A stretch of DNA of 13,066 nucleotides from Actinomycetota bacterium (GTDB taxonomy: Bacteria; Actinomycetota; Acidimicrobiia; Acidimicrobiales; Acidimicrobiaceae): the NCBI GenBank assembly GCA_027318945.1, contig DAHVOF010000035.1, forward strand, positions 1 through 13,066, written 5' to 3'. The notes below the pieces were generated by a model. It saw only the letters and a list, made by a program, of their open reading frames with translations, made no database searches and was not told the origin of the DNA. The stretch's first letter is position 1. The number at the start of each line of letters is the position of its first letter. A program made the translations under genes and the position numbers. Of the stretch, positions 1 through 8,216 are shown piece by piece.

Positions 1-1648
1 AAAGAATTACAAAGCCATCGACATTTCTTGCTGCTCTCCCAATCGTCTGAATCAGCGAAGTCTCTGATCTAAGGAAGCCTTCCTTATCGGCATCCAATAT
101 CGCAACGAGGGACACCTCCGGGAGATCTAGGCCTTCCCGCAGTAGGTTGATCCCCACAAGGACGTCAAATTCTCCAAGCCGCAAATCACGAAGAATCTCG
201 ATCCTCTCCAAAGTCTCGATATTCGAATGCAAATAACGCGCCCTTAGACCAAGCTCAACGAGATATTCCGTAAGGTCTTCAGCCATCTTTTTCGTGAGCG
301 TGGTAACGAGCACTCTGTCACCGCTGGCGGATCTTTCTTTAATCTCAGAGATTAAATCATCAATTTGACCTTTCGTCGGACGCACCTGCACCTTAGGATC
401 CATCAAACCCGTAGGCCGAATAATCTGCTCAACCACCTGGGAAGACTCGGAAATCTCGTACGGTGAAGGTGTGGCAGACATGAATATAGCCTGATTGACG
501 CGCCGGTAAAACTCCTGAAATTGCAACGGTCGGTTGTCCATTGCCGAAGGCAGCCGAAATCCATGGTCCACAAGAACTTCTTTTCTGGATCTGTCTCCAG
601 AGTACTGCCCGTGAATCTGGGGAATGGAAACATGCGATTCGTCAATAACGATCAAAAAATCCTCCGGAAAGTAGTCCAGAAGAGTGAATGGCGGCTCGCC
701 AGGTTGCCGGCCGTCAATATGCCTCGAATAGTTTTCGATTCCATGGCAAAATCCGACCTCTTCAAGCATTTCGAGATCAAATTGGGTTCTCATCGATAGC
801 CTTTGCGCTTCAAGAAGTTTGCCGTGGTCCTCCAATTCCCCAAGTCTCGATTTAAGTTCCTCTCTTATCGATCCGATAGCCCGTCTAATTGTCTCATCGC
901 CGGCGGCATAATGGGTCGCAGGAAAGACTGTTAGCTCATCCAATGTATCGAGCTGCTCGCCCGTCAGAGTGTCAACTTTTCCAATTCTTTCAACTTCATC
1001 TCCGAACATCTCAATTCGAAATGCAATCTCCTCGTAGGAGGGATGGATTTCCAGGGTGTCGCCTCGAACTCTGAACTTTCCCCTCACAAGATTTAGGTCG
1101 TTTCGTTCATACTGCATATCGATTAGCTTCCGCAAAATCGATCGCAAATCGTATCTTTCCCCTACCTTGAAAAACTGGATTTTATCCAAATATTCTGCTG
1201 GGGACCCGAGCCCATAAATGCAGGACACCGAGGCGACCACAATTACGTCCCGCCGAGTCAGCAGCGCCGAAGTGGCAGAATGGCGCAATCGGTCAATCTC
1301 GTCGTTTACGGTAGCATCTTTTTCAATATAAGTGTCTGAACTGGGAATATAAGCTTCAGGCTGGTAATAGTCGTAATATGAAACAAAGTACTCAACCCTA
1401 TTTTTTGGAAAGAAAGCCCTAAACTCCGATGCAAGCTGAGCTGCGAGTGATTTGTTCGGCGCGATGACCAATGTAGGTTTTTGCACAGCCTCGATAGTCC
1501 AGGCAATCGTCGCGCTTTTGCCGGAACCGGTAATTCCCATTAGCGTCTGGAACTTGTGCCCCTTCCTGATCCCGTCGGACAGCCGCAATACTGCTTCTGG
1601 CTGATCTCCGGCGGGAGAATATGGCGCAATAACTTCAAACCTGCTCAC
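1..1648 (-). CDS. uvrB: UvrABC excision nuclease subunit B (partial, C-terminus off the left edge)
   Basis: UvrB is the DNA-damage-verifying helicase-like subunit of nucleotide excision repair. It is loaded by UvrA and then recruits UvrC to cut the damaged strand. The frame is open from a GTG at 1648 to the window edge (549 codons). The protein begins SRFEVIAPYSPAGDQPEAV, the usual UvrB N-terminus. Visible motifs are Walker A GITGSGKS (about residues 38-45, K44), the damage-binding beta-hairpin region YYDYYQPEAY (about 91-100), Walker B-type DESH in VIDESHVSIPQ, the motif SATPSPYE, and motif VI QTIGRAARN, where the window ends. The C-terminal UVR/UvrC-binding region is therefore missing from view. 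An ATG at 1650 is immediately followed by TGA, so GTG is the start. It lies 9 nt after the coaE stop, which suggests cotranscription. The ribosome-binding site is weak. Confidence 0.97.
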   Translation of the reverse strand, partial: MSRFEVIAPYSPAGDQPEAVLRLSDGIRKGHKFQTLMGITGSGKSATIAWTIEAVQKPTLVIAPNKSLAAQLASEFRAFFPKNRVEYFVSYYDYYQPEAYIPSSDTYIEKDATVNDEIDRLRHSATSALLTRRDVIVVASVSCIYGLGSPAEYLDKIQFFKVGERYDLRSILRKLIDMQYERNDLNLVRGKFRVRGDTLEIHPSYEEIAFRIEMFGDEVERIGKVDTLTGEQLDTLDELTVFPATHYAAGDETIRRAIGSIREELKSRLGELEDHGKLLEAQRLSMRTQFDLEMLEEVGFCHGIENYSRHIDGRQPGEPPFTLLDYFPEDFLIVIDESHVSIPQIHGQYSGDRSRKEVLVDHGFRLPSAMDNRPLQFQEFYRRVNQAIFMSATPSPYEISESSQVVEQIIRPTGLMDPKVQVRPTKGQIDDLISEIKERSASGDRVLVTTLTKKMAEDLTEYLVELGLRARYLHSNIETLERIEILRDLRLGEFDVLVGINLLREGLDLPEVSLVAILDADKEGFLRSETSLIQTIGRAARNVDGFVIL

Positions 1649-1657
1649 ATCTATACT

Positions 1658-2314
1658 TTAAGACTTCATTGAAAAGAATACTTTCAGCTGACGCCACAGC
1701 TCCTGAACCTTTTGGTCAAGGGACGTCTCATCGGATGAGTTGTCGATTATAAAATCTGCCTTTGACAACCGCTCTTCCCTCGATGCCTGGCTGGCTAGCC
1801 GCGCCCTTACTTCTTCTGCAGTAATTTCTCTTGAGGCTACAACTCTCGAAACGGCGACATCTAACGGAACGTCGACCACAATAACCTTCGATATCCCATA
1901 ACGCTCCACTGCATTCGTCTCGAAAAGCAAGGGAATGACCAGGACCACCGGAATCTCACCCTGGTTGAGGCAGCTCCCAACACGCGCCTTCATCTCCTCC
2001 TCGATCAGGGGATGAAGAATGCCATTAAGATCGCTTCTAGCGACACTATCCGAAAATACCAATGCCGCAAGCTTAGGCCTATCCAATGCGCCGTCATCGG
2101 CCAACATCGAGTGCCCGAAACGATCCACAATCATGTCGAGGCCTTTCGTGCCAGGCTCGACGACCTCGCGCGCTATGACATCCGAGTCGATTACGCAAGC
2201 TCCAAGCTTTGCAAGCCTACTGGAAACCGTGGTCTTACCAGAACCGATGCCCCCGGTAATTGCGACGACCGGATTGGACCTGTCCCTAGTCATCCTCTGA
2301 TTCTGGCTCATCAT
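1658..2314 (-). CDS. coaE: Dephospho-CoA kinase
   Basis: CoaE catalyses the last step of coenzyme A synthesis, ATP-dependent phosphorylation of the 3'-hydroxyl of dephospho-CoA, in the cytosol. The 218-residue product has the P-loop GGIGSGKTT (residues 21-29), the DSDVIAR segment (43-49), HPLI (101-104), PLLFE (128-132) and the C-terminal ADFIIDN (186-192). All are hallmarks of the family, and the length is normal (about 200). There is no GrpB-like C-terminal extension of the kind seen in mycobacterial CoaE. The start is uncertain. ATG 2314 overlaps the end of rpsA by 29 nt, while ATG 2293 (MTRDRSNPVV) overlaps by 8 nt and lies directly against an AGAGG. Neither has a well-spaced ribosome-binding site. 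Either way it is translationally linked to rpsA and followed closely by uvrB. Confidence 0.95.
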   Translation of the reverse strand: MMSQNQRMTRDRSNPVVAITGGIGSGKTTVSSRLAKLGACVIDSDVIAREVVEPGTKGLDMIVDRFGHSMLADDGALDRPKLAALVFSDSVARSDLNGILHPLIEEEMKARVGSCLNQGEIPVVLVIPLLFETNAVERYGISKVIVVDVPLDVAVSRVVASREITAEEVRARLASQASREERLSKADFIIDNSSDETSLDQKVQELWRQLKVFFSMKS

Positions 2315-3695
2315 TACCGGAAAGCTCTGCAGCTATCGATACGTCTGACGACTCATCATCTTCGGGTCTGGTCGCGGGTACTTCAAGCCCGTGCTCAGCA
2401 ACATACTCGGCCCAAGCTGCCTGCGCCTCCGTCTCGGGGGTGAACTCTAACGAATAGTCGATGTGACCAATGTAATTACCTTCTTCGTCATAGGCATGCT
2501 CCCCAAAGGCCTCGCGATACTCCGCGGCAACCTCTCCACCCTCAGCCGCTTGCTTTATCGAAAGCGATATTCGCCTTCGCTGAAGGTCTATATCGATGAT
2601 CTTTACCCAAAGCTCCTCGCCGGGCTGTACCACCTGTTCCGGAAGATCAACGTGGTGTGCTGCCATCTCGGAGATATGCACCAATCCCTCGATGCCCTCA
2701 CCCACCTGAATAAAGGCGCCAAATGGAACTAGCTTCGTTACTCGCCCGTAAACTAGCTCACCCACCTTGTGCGCATTCGCAAATTCCTGCCATGGATCGC
2801 TCTGGGTAGCCTTGAGGGATAGCGAAATCCGTTCCTTGTCAAGGTCGACGTCGAGAACCAACACCTGGATCTCATCGCCAACCTGCACTACCGAGGACGG
2901 ATGGTCGACATGTTTCCAGGACAGTTCGGAAACGTGTACCAACCCATCCATGCCGCCCAGATCGACAAATACCCCAAAATTTACAACCGAAGAAACCACA
3001 CCCCGACGAACTTCGCCTGGCTTCAGGTTTTCCAAGAACTCTTCGCGCTGTTCCTTTTGCGTTTCTTCCAACCACGACCTACGCGAAAGAACAACATTAT
3101 TCCGGTTCTTATCCAATTCGATGATCTTTGCCTCTACAACTTTCCCAACATAAGGTTGAAGATCTCTGACACGCCTCAGCTCAACGAGAGAAGCGGGAAG
3201 AAAGCCGCGAAGACCAATATCTACAATTAGACCACCCTTGACTACTTCGATCACAGGTCCCTTTACAACTCCGTTTGCATTTTTGATCGCCTCAATGGTG
3301 CCCCAAGCCCTCTCATACTGTGCCCTTTTCTTAGAGAGAATCAGACGACCTTCTTTGTCCTCTTTTTGAAGGACTAATGCCTCGATTTCGTCACCAAGGT
3401 TGACGATCTCGAACGGATCAATATCGTGACGGATAGAAAGCTCCCGAGCAGGAATCACTCCCTCTGACTTGAATCCGATGTCGAGCAAAACCTCATCTTT
3501 GTCTACTTTGACGACCTTGCCAAATACGAGGTCACCGTCCTCGAATTCAACTATGGTGCCTGAAATTGCTTCATCGAGCGAGGTCTCCCCAAGATCGTCG
3601 AAGACAATAACGCGCGGAGTGTACTCCCCTTCGATGACCGCCTCGGCTACTGCGGAAACGCCATCGTTGTCAGGGGTGCTTGTAGTATCGGACAT
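2286..3695 (-). CDS. rpsA: 30S ribosomal protein S1
   Basis: S1 is the large RNA-binding protein of the small ribosomal subunit that helps load mRNA. The 469-residue product has four S1 (OB-fold) repeats at about residues 54-123, 141-206, 226-295 and 311-381. The third and fourth are best conserved, with GVFVDLGGMDGLVHVSELS and GAFIQVGEGIEGLVHISEM. The N-terminus (1-50) and the C-terminal 88 residues are strongly acidic and probably flexible. Four repeats plus a tail is the actinobacterial form; E. coli S1 has six. The ATG has no normally spaced Shine-Dalgarno; the nearest purine run (AAGGAAAG) ends about 16 nt upstream. Its position between polA and coaE matches Mycobacterium. Confidence 0.97.
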   Translation of the reverse strand: MSDTTSTPDNDGVSAVAEAVIEGEYTPRVIVFDDLGETSLDEAISGTIVEFEDGDLVFGKVVKVDKDEVLLDIGFKSEGVIPARELSIRHDIDPFEIVNLGDEIEALVLQKEDKEGRLILSKKRAQYERAWGTIEAIKNANGVVKGPVIEVVKGGLIVDIGLRGFLPASLVELRRVRDLQPYVGKVVEAKIIELDKNRNNVVLSRRSWLEETQKEQREEFLENLKPGEVRRGVVSSVVNFGVFVDLGGMDGLVHVSELSWKHVDHPSSVVQVGDEIQVLVLDVDLDKERISLSLKATQSDPWQEFANAHKVGELVYGRVTKLVPFGAFIQVGEGIEGLVHISEMAAHHVDLPEQVVQPGEELWVKIIDIDLQRRRISLSIKQAAEGGEVAAEYREAFGEHAYDEEGNYIGHIDYSLEFTPETEAQAAWAEYVAEHGLEVPATRPEDDESSDVSIAAELSGNDEPESEDD

Positions 3696-3878
3696 TTAGT
3701 TAGGTCGCTTTCTTTCCTTACAATCTTGCTCAAGCCCATACATGCAGCTCGAGTTCCTGCTAGACGGACTCACAACCACGCCAAATCTAACAGAGTAGAT
3801 TCCAAATACACTAGCGACACTTACAGGCTATTAATGCCAGAAATACAGATCATTTGAATGGCGCGCCGAACCGAGGAA
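3696..3878 (-). other. polA-rpsA intergenic region (rpsA leader)
   Basis: This 183-nt gap separates the polA stop from the rpsA ATG. It is long for an operon, so rpsA probably has its own promoter or leader here. I see no convincing sigma-70-type promoter (best candidate TTCAAA-17-ATTAAT, four of six matches in each box), no clear intrinsic terminator and no ORF. An isolated GGCGCGCC palindrome lies just after the polA stop. Confidence 0.4.
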
Positions 3879-6581
3879 TTACTTGGCATCCGCCCAGCTC
3901 CCTCCGCTAAAGACATTCGCCTCCAACGGGACGGACAGTTCCACGGCAGTCTCTAGAACCCGTTTCACTAAGCCTTCCATCGTACATACCTCACTGATTG
4001 CGCATTCGACGATTACTTCGTCGTGCACCTGAAGAACTATGTCTGCATCTAAGCTCGCAAGCTCTCGATCAAGCTTTACGAGAGCGATCTTAAAAATGTC
4101 CGCGGCCAAGCCTTGAATCCCGGCGTTCATCGCTTGCCTTTCGGCTGCTTCCCTCAGCCTGTAATTATCTGAAGAAAGCTCTGGCAAGGGGCGAATCCTA
4201 CCGAATTCTGTGGTCGTATAGCCATCACGCCGTGCCTTTTCAACGGTCTCCTTCATGTAGCTAGTAAGCCTCGGAAACGCCGTAAAAAACGACTTCAGAA
4301 TCTCGTCCGCCTCGGAAACCGAGATACCTAGCCTTTGGGAAAGACCATATGCCTCCATGCCATAGGCTAAACCGTAAGCTACCATTTTGGCCTTATTCCG
4401 CTGGGCAGGTGTGACTTCCATCAGCGGAACTCCAAAAGTGTAACTAGCCGTCTGACGGTGGATGTCAATTCCTCGCGTAAAAGCGTCAACCAGTCCTTCG
4501 TCCTTGGAAAGGTGCGCTATGACACGCAGCTCAATCTGTGAGTAATCGGCAATAACCAGCTTCCTGCCGGCCGGAGCGATAAATGCATTCCGAAACTTTC
4601 GTCCGTCCTTGGTTCGAATCGGTATGTTATGTAAGTTGGGATGATCTGACGAAAGCCTTCCTGTTCTTGCGACAGTCTGCGAAAAGGTAGCGTGTATGCG
4701 CCCATCTGACCCGATCTCCGCCAAAAGACCCTCGCCGTAGGTCGAGCGAAGCTTCTCGACCTCCCGATAGCGCATGACTTTTCCAATGATCGGATGAGCC
4801 CCAGTCAGGCGTTCCAGGCTGCGAGCGTCAGTTGAATAACCAGTCTTCGTTCTCTTCTGTGGCGACAGTCCAAGTTTTTCGAATAATACCCTTCCCAGCT
4901 GCTGCGTCGAATTGACGTTGAAGGTATGACCTGCCATCGCCTGTATCTCGATTTGGAGTTCCCGTGCCTCACTTGCAAAGTCTCTCTGCAGCTGCTCAAG
5001 GTACGATCGATCGACCAGGATACCCAGCGCCTCCATTTTTGCCAATATCGTCACGAGAGGCTTTTCAATTTCCTCATAAAGGTTTATAAGGGAGCGTGCC
5101 TCCAAGGCCTTTTCTATGCGTCCAACGGTTTTTACTCCTGCTTCGACGCGGGCGCCAAGAACCTCCGAATATCCGGGTTCACCGAAGACCAGACCAGGAC
5201 CCTTATATCTCTCGCCATCCTTAGCTGCAGCAATTGGAGTGCCAAGCCATTCAAAGGCAAGCGACTCCAACTCGTAATCCGGGGCTGTCGGATCGAGAAG
5301 GTAGCCCGCAACTGCGCCATCAATCCCAATCTCGAAAAGTACCCGATACGTGGAATAAACGTACCGCAGTATCTCCTTGAGGCCGATCCCGTCCAGGGGT
5401 GGCAAACGTGATGCAATCAAGTTCCACACATCGCGACCTTCGTCGTTTGGCGACAGCAAGTCCGAAGGAATTCCAACTACGTCGTGACTTGCTGAAGTGC
5501 CCGTGATCGAAACCGCCACGCACAATGGCTCCGATCGTCCTGAACTCCCGCTCCAAAAAACCTCGATATAGGCGGATGAGTCCCCACCCAACTTGTACGA
5601 CAACACCGCTTCCATTTCCGCAACTGATTTCACCCACGACACCTGGGTCTCACTCGGGCCGTCGTTGGCGGGCTTAGAAATCGAGGTTCCACCCACGGCG
5701 GTTGTTCTACCCCCAAAGACCGCAAGCGTGCGCTCCCAAAGCTTCTTGAACTCGAGGAATCGGAAAAGATCCTCCGCAACCTTTGGATTCCAGTGACCCA
5801 ACTCAAGCTCGTCAAGAGAAACTGGGAGTGGGACGTTGCGAACTAGTGGTGTAAGCTGCAAATTGAGCAAAAGCTGCCCACTGTAATCCTCCAGGGTGGA
5901 GCGCAGCTTCGGTGACAATGAGTTCAAGTGCTCGAGCACTCCCTCAACCGAACCGTAGTCATTAATAAGCTTGGCAGCCGTCTTTGCTCCCACTCCTGGA
6001 ACGCCAACGATATTGTCCGATGGGTCCCCTCTTAGCGCGGCGAATTGCGGATACTGCTCCGGCCTTACCCCGGTCCTTCGAACAATTCCCATGGAGTCGA
6101 GCATTTCGTACTCGCTGACACCTCTGATGTTGTACAGCACCTTGACATACGGGTCGGAGACAAGCTGAAAACTGTCTCTATCACCCGTGACTACAATGGT
6201 CGTCCATCGTCTTTCTCGGGCGGCCTCTGCGATGGTCGCAATTACGTCGTCAGCTTCGAATCCCGAAGACTCAACGACATGAATCCCAAGGCTCCTGAGG
6301 AGCTGGCCTATTAGCGAGAGCTGTGGGAATAAAGACTCAGGCGCCCTCTTTCGCGTGCCCTTGTATTCCACTGAAATCTTGTGTCTAAAAGTCGGACCCG
6401 CAGGATCAAACGCTACTACAACGTGTGTTGGCCCATGATCCTTGACCAGATTTAGAAGCATCGAGGTAAAGCCATAAATGGCGTTAGTGTACTGGCCAGA
6501 AGCGGTGATCATCGTTTCGGGCAGGGCAAAAAATGCGCGAAATGCGAGAGAGTAACCGTCGAGAATCATAAGCTTCGCCAC
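3879..6581 (-). CDS. polA: DNA polymerase I
   Basis: Pol I removes RNA primers and fills gaps in replication and excision repair. Residue numbers here count from an in-frame TTG at 6611 (910 aa). The 5'-nuclease domain (about 15-300) has LDGYSLAFRAFFALP, GFEADDVIA, VTGDRDSFQL and GDPSDNIVGVPGVGAKTA. The middle 3'-5' exonuclease-like domain (about 320-500) lacks the catalytic DxE, so proofreading is probably absent. The polymerase domain (about 510-910) has motif A DYSQIELR (D689), motif B R738/K742/Y746/Y750, and motif C VHDE (D864). I chose GTG 6581 because VAKLMILDGYSLAFRAF matches the usual start of the family; TTG 6611 and ATG 6569 are alternatives, and none has a good ribosome-binding site. 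The gene follows the ANTAR regulator and precedes rpsA. Confidence 0.96.
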   Translation of the reverse strand: MAKLMILDGYSLAFRAFFALPETMITASGQYTNAIYGFTSMLLNLVKDHGPTHVVVAFDPAGPTFRHKISVEYKGTRKRAPESLFPQLSLIGQLLRSLGIHVVESSGFEADDVIATIAEAARERRWTTIVVTGDRDSFQLVSDPYVKVLYNIRGVSEYEMLDSMGIVRRTGVRPEQYPQFAALRGDPSDNIVGVPGVGAKTAAKLINDYGSVEGVLEHLNSLSPKLRSTLEDYSGQLLLNLQLTPLVRNVPLPVSLDELELGHWNPKVAEDLFRFLEFKKLWERTLAVFGGRTTAVGGTSISKPANDGPSETQVSWVKSVAEMEAVLSYKLGGDSSAYIEVFWSGSSGRSEPLCVAVSITGTSASHDVVGIPSDLLSPNDEGRDVWNLIASRLPPLDGIGLKEILRYVYSTYRVLFEIGIDGAVAGYLLDPTAPDYELESLAFEWLGTPIAAAKDGERYKGPGLVFGEPGYSEVLGARVEAGVKTVGRIEKALEARSLINLYEEIEKPLVTILAKMEALGILVDRSYLEQLQRDFASEARELQIEIQAMAGHTFNVNSTQQLGRVLFEKLGLSPQKRTKTGYSTDARSLERLTGAHPIIGKVMRYREVEKLRSTYGEGLLAEIGSDGRIHATFSQTVARTGRLSSDHPNLHNIPIRTKDGRKFRNAFIAPAGRKLVIADYSQIELRVIAHLSKDEGLVDAFTRGIDIHRQTASYTFGVPLMEVTPAQRNKAKMVAYGLAYGMEAYGLSQRLGISVSEADEILKSFFTAFPRLTSYMKETVEKARRDGYTTTEFGRIRPLPELSSDNYRLREAAERQAMNAGIQGLAADIFKIALVKLDRELASLDADIVLQVHDEVIVECAISEVCTMEGLVKRVLETAVELSVPLEANVFSGGSWADAK

Positions 6582-6682
6582 GCATGCAATGTTACGCGAT
6601 TCTCGAAGCAATCAGCTACGTCCCGCTACCGGACTGCATATCCAACAATCTTTTCTACAAAACCTAAATACGCAGATCTCGC

Positions 6683-7294
6683 CTAACGTTCTGTCTTGCC
6701 CGGAACTAGATCGCCCAAGATCACCTTTTGTGCGATGTCCGCCATGGGACTTCTCGAATCCATAGCCGTCTTTTGTATAAATGTGAAGGCTGCAGGCTCA
6801 CTCATGTAAAAGCTCTCCATAAGCACGCTCTTGGCCCTGTCAAGCAGTTTTCTGGTCTCGAGCTGACGATTAGCTCGCTCAGCCTTATCGGTCAGGGATG
6901 ACACCTCGGCCTCGAGCGCTATTCGCTCCTGAAACCGCGCGCGAGCAACCTCAATTGCCGGCACTAAGTCCGACGCTTGAAATGGTTTGACCAGATAAGC
7001 CAGTACTCCCGCGTCTCGCGCTTGCTCAACAAAACTGCGTTGGGAAAACGCCGTGAGAATTACGACCGGGCAAATATTTTCCAGTGAAATCGCTGAGGCG
7101 ACCTCTATGCCGTCCATTCCAGGCATTTTGATGTCAAGTATTGCCAAATCAGGTCGGAGGTTGCGAATAATGTCGAGGGCTTCCTCCCCGCGGCTAGCTG
7201 CACCTACGACTTCATAGCCCTCTTCCTCAAGAATTTCCTTAAGGTCAAGCCTAATGATCGCCTCGTCCTCAGCTATAACCACTCTAAGTGCCAC
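6683..7294 (-). CDS. pdtaR: ANTAR-domain response regulator (PdtaR-like)
   Basis: This is a two-component response regulator whose output domain binds RNA rather than DNA. The receiver domain (about 1-120) has the acidic pair E9/D10, phospho-acceptor D54 in AILDIKMPGMDG, T81 and K103 in LVKPF. A helical linker (about 125-145) leads to an ANTAR domain (about 140-196), with the RKLLDRAKSVLME helix and a second-half helix around AFTFIQKTAM. ANTAR proteins act as antiterminators or translational regulators by binding paired RNA hairpins. Length (203 aa), architecture and position beside polA match M. tuberculosis PdtaR (Rv1626), which pairs with the histidine kinase PdtaS. No kinase is encoded here. 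GTG at 7294 is the start, with GGAGG six bases upstream. The polA start lies about 100 nt downstream, so the two may be cotranscribed. Confidence 0.93.
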   Translation of the reverse strand: MALRVVIAEDEAIIRLDLKEILEEEGYEVVGAASRGEEALDIIRNLRPDLAILDIKMPGMDGIEVASAISLENICPVVILTAFSQRSFVEQARDAGVLAYLVKPFQASDLVPAIEVARARFQERIALEAEVSSLTDKAERANRQLETRKLLDRAKSVLMESFYMSEPAAFTFIQKTAMDSRSPMADIAQKVILGDLVPGKTER

Positions 7295-7300
7295 AACAAT

Positions 7301-7305
7301 CCTCC
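7301..7305 (-). promoter_or_regulatory. Ribosome-binding site of the ANTAR regulator
   Basis: GGAGG on the minus strand lies 6 nt before the GTG at 7294. It is the strongest Shine-Dalgarno in the window and fixes the non-ATG start. It suggests efficient translation, in contrast to the weak sites of polA, rpsA, coaE and uvrB. Confidence 0.85.
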
Positions 7306-7467
7306 AAATCCCCGCAAAGAGTCAGCTGAAGCATTATCCGCTTTCGCCTTCAACCAGTTTTCCTGCGATGTTTTAGCTTCATCTAAATCGGCAGCTTATG
7401 CTGAAACAGTATAGAAATAGTCCTCCCTATTCGGCATCGGAACGCCAGGCAGAAAGGATCTCGGTAA

Positions 7468-8157
7468 ATGTTCGTCAGACAGCTCCCACTCTGGATAGCC
7501 CAGACAAATTGCTGGATCATTTCCCGATCCAGGACGGAGTCGGAATGCGTGATTGTCGATGTCCCTCCTTCGCCCGACGAGATCCTGAGGCTGCTCCGAT
7601 CTAACGACCTCCGACCAGTCGCAATTCTTGCGACCCACGGGCATATAGACCATGTCGGGGGCGCCGCCACCGTTTCGAGATCAAGGATTCGCGGCGAAAT
7701 CCAGTCAGATCTTCCTGTGTATATCAATGATCGCGACAAGCATTTGCTTTTAGACCCGATTGGGACTTCTGGTCTGTTAGGCGACGAACTGAGGGAGTCG
7801 GGCATAGACGTCAATCCCCCAGAATTCATTTTCGGCCTTGCCGACGGAGACATCTTTAAAGGCTCCGGACTAATTTTTGAGACACTGCACACACCGGGAC
7901 ACACCGAAGGGTCGATCTGTTTTAAGGCCCGCGATGCGGACACAACGGAAGTTGTGCTTTTTTCGGGAGACCATCTTTTCAAAGGTTCCGTGGGTAGGAC
8001 AGATCTTCCAGGGGGTTCGTTCGAAAAGTTAATGGACTCAATGACTTCAAAAATACTGCCGCTTGATGACGCTATGACAGTTCTACCAGGTCACGGCGAA
8101 ACGACAACGATTGGCGACGAAAAAAGATCCAACCCTTTCCTTGGCATGCTGAAATAG
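7468..8157 (+). CDS. Metallo-beta-lactamase-fold hydrolase (glyoxalase II-like)
   Basis: This is a 229-residue cytosolic hydrolase with a binuclear metal site. Visible ligands are THGHIDH (H57, H59, D61, H62), HTPGH (H145), SGDH (D168) and LPGHG (H209). The QTNC segment near the N-terminus and GSVGRTDLPGG after the fourth motif are typical of the YcbL/GloB-like subgroup. Those enzymes hydrolyse thioesters such as hydroxyacyl-glutathione analogues; in actinobacteria the real substrate is usually unknown. ATG 7468 is supported by AAGGA nine bases upstream and by the family N-terminus beginning only a few residues before QTNC. It is transcribed divergently from the ANTAR regulator across 173 bp. 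It appears monocistronic, since a promoter-like pair follows it before the next gene. Confidence 0.9.
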   Translation: MFVRQLPLWIAQTNCWIISRSRTESECVIVDVPPSPDEILRLLRSNDLRPVAILATHGHIDHVGGAATVSRSRIRGEIQSDLPVYINDRDKHLLLDPIGTSGLLGDELRESGIDVNPPEFIFGLADGDIFKGSGLIFETLHTPGHTEGSICFKARDADTTEVVLFSGDHLFKGSVGRTDLPGGSFEKLMDSMTSKILPLDDAMTVLPGHGETTTIGDEKRSNPFLGMLK

Positions 8158-8180
8158 CTGTGACAAAAAGCACGGATGCG

Positions 8181-8210
8181 TTGGCGAGTCCTTAAGGCAC
8201 CTAATATACT
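8181..8210 (+). promoter_or_regulatory. Candidate promoter of the cupin-eutA unit
   Basis: TTGGCG at 8181-8186 and TATACT at 8205-8210 are separated by 18 bp (-10 box five of six matches, -35 box TTG core only). Transcription would begin near 8217. This lies after the MBL-fold gene stop and gives a leader of about 235 nt before the cupin ATG. Confidence 0.45.
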
Positions 8211-8216
8211 TTCATA

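Noticed and set aside
2012..2443. 143-residue plus-strand ORF over coaE and the rpsA end
   Set aside because: It is antisense to two well-supported genes and its translation has no family features.
7383..7982. 199-residue minus-strand ORF antisense to the MBL-fold gene
   Set aside because: Its sequence is low-complexity Ser/Arg-rich and shows no domain; the plus strand has all the metal-ligand motifs in order.
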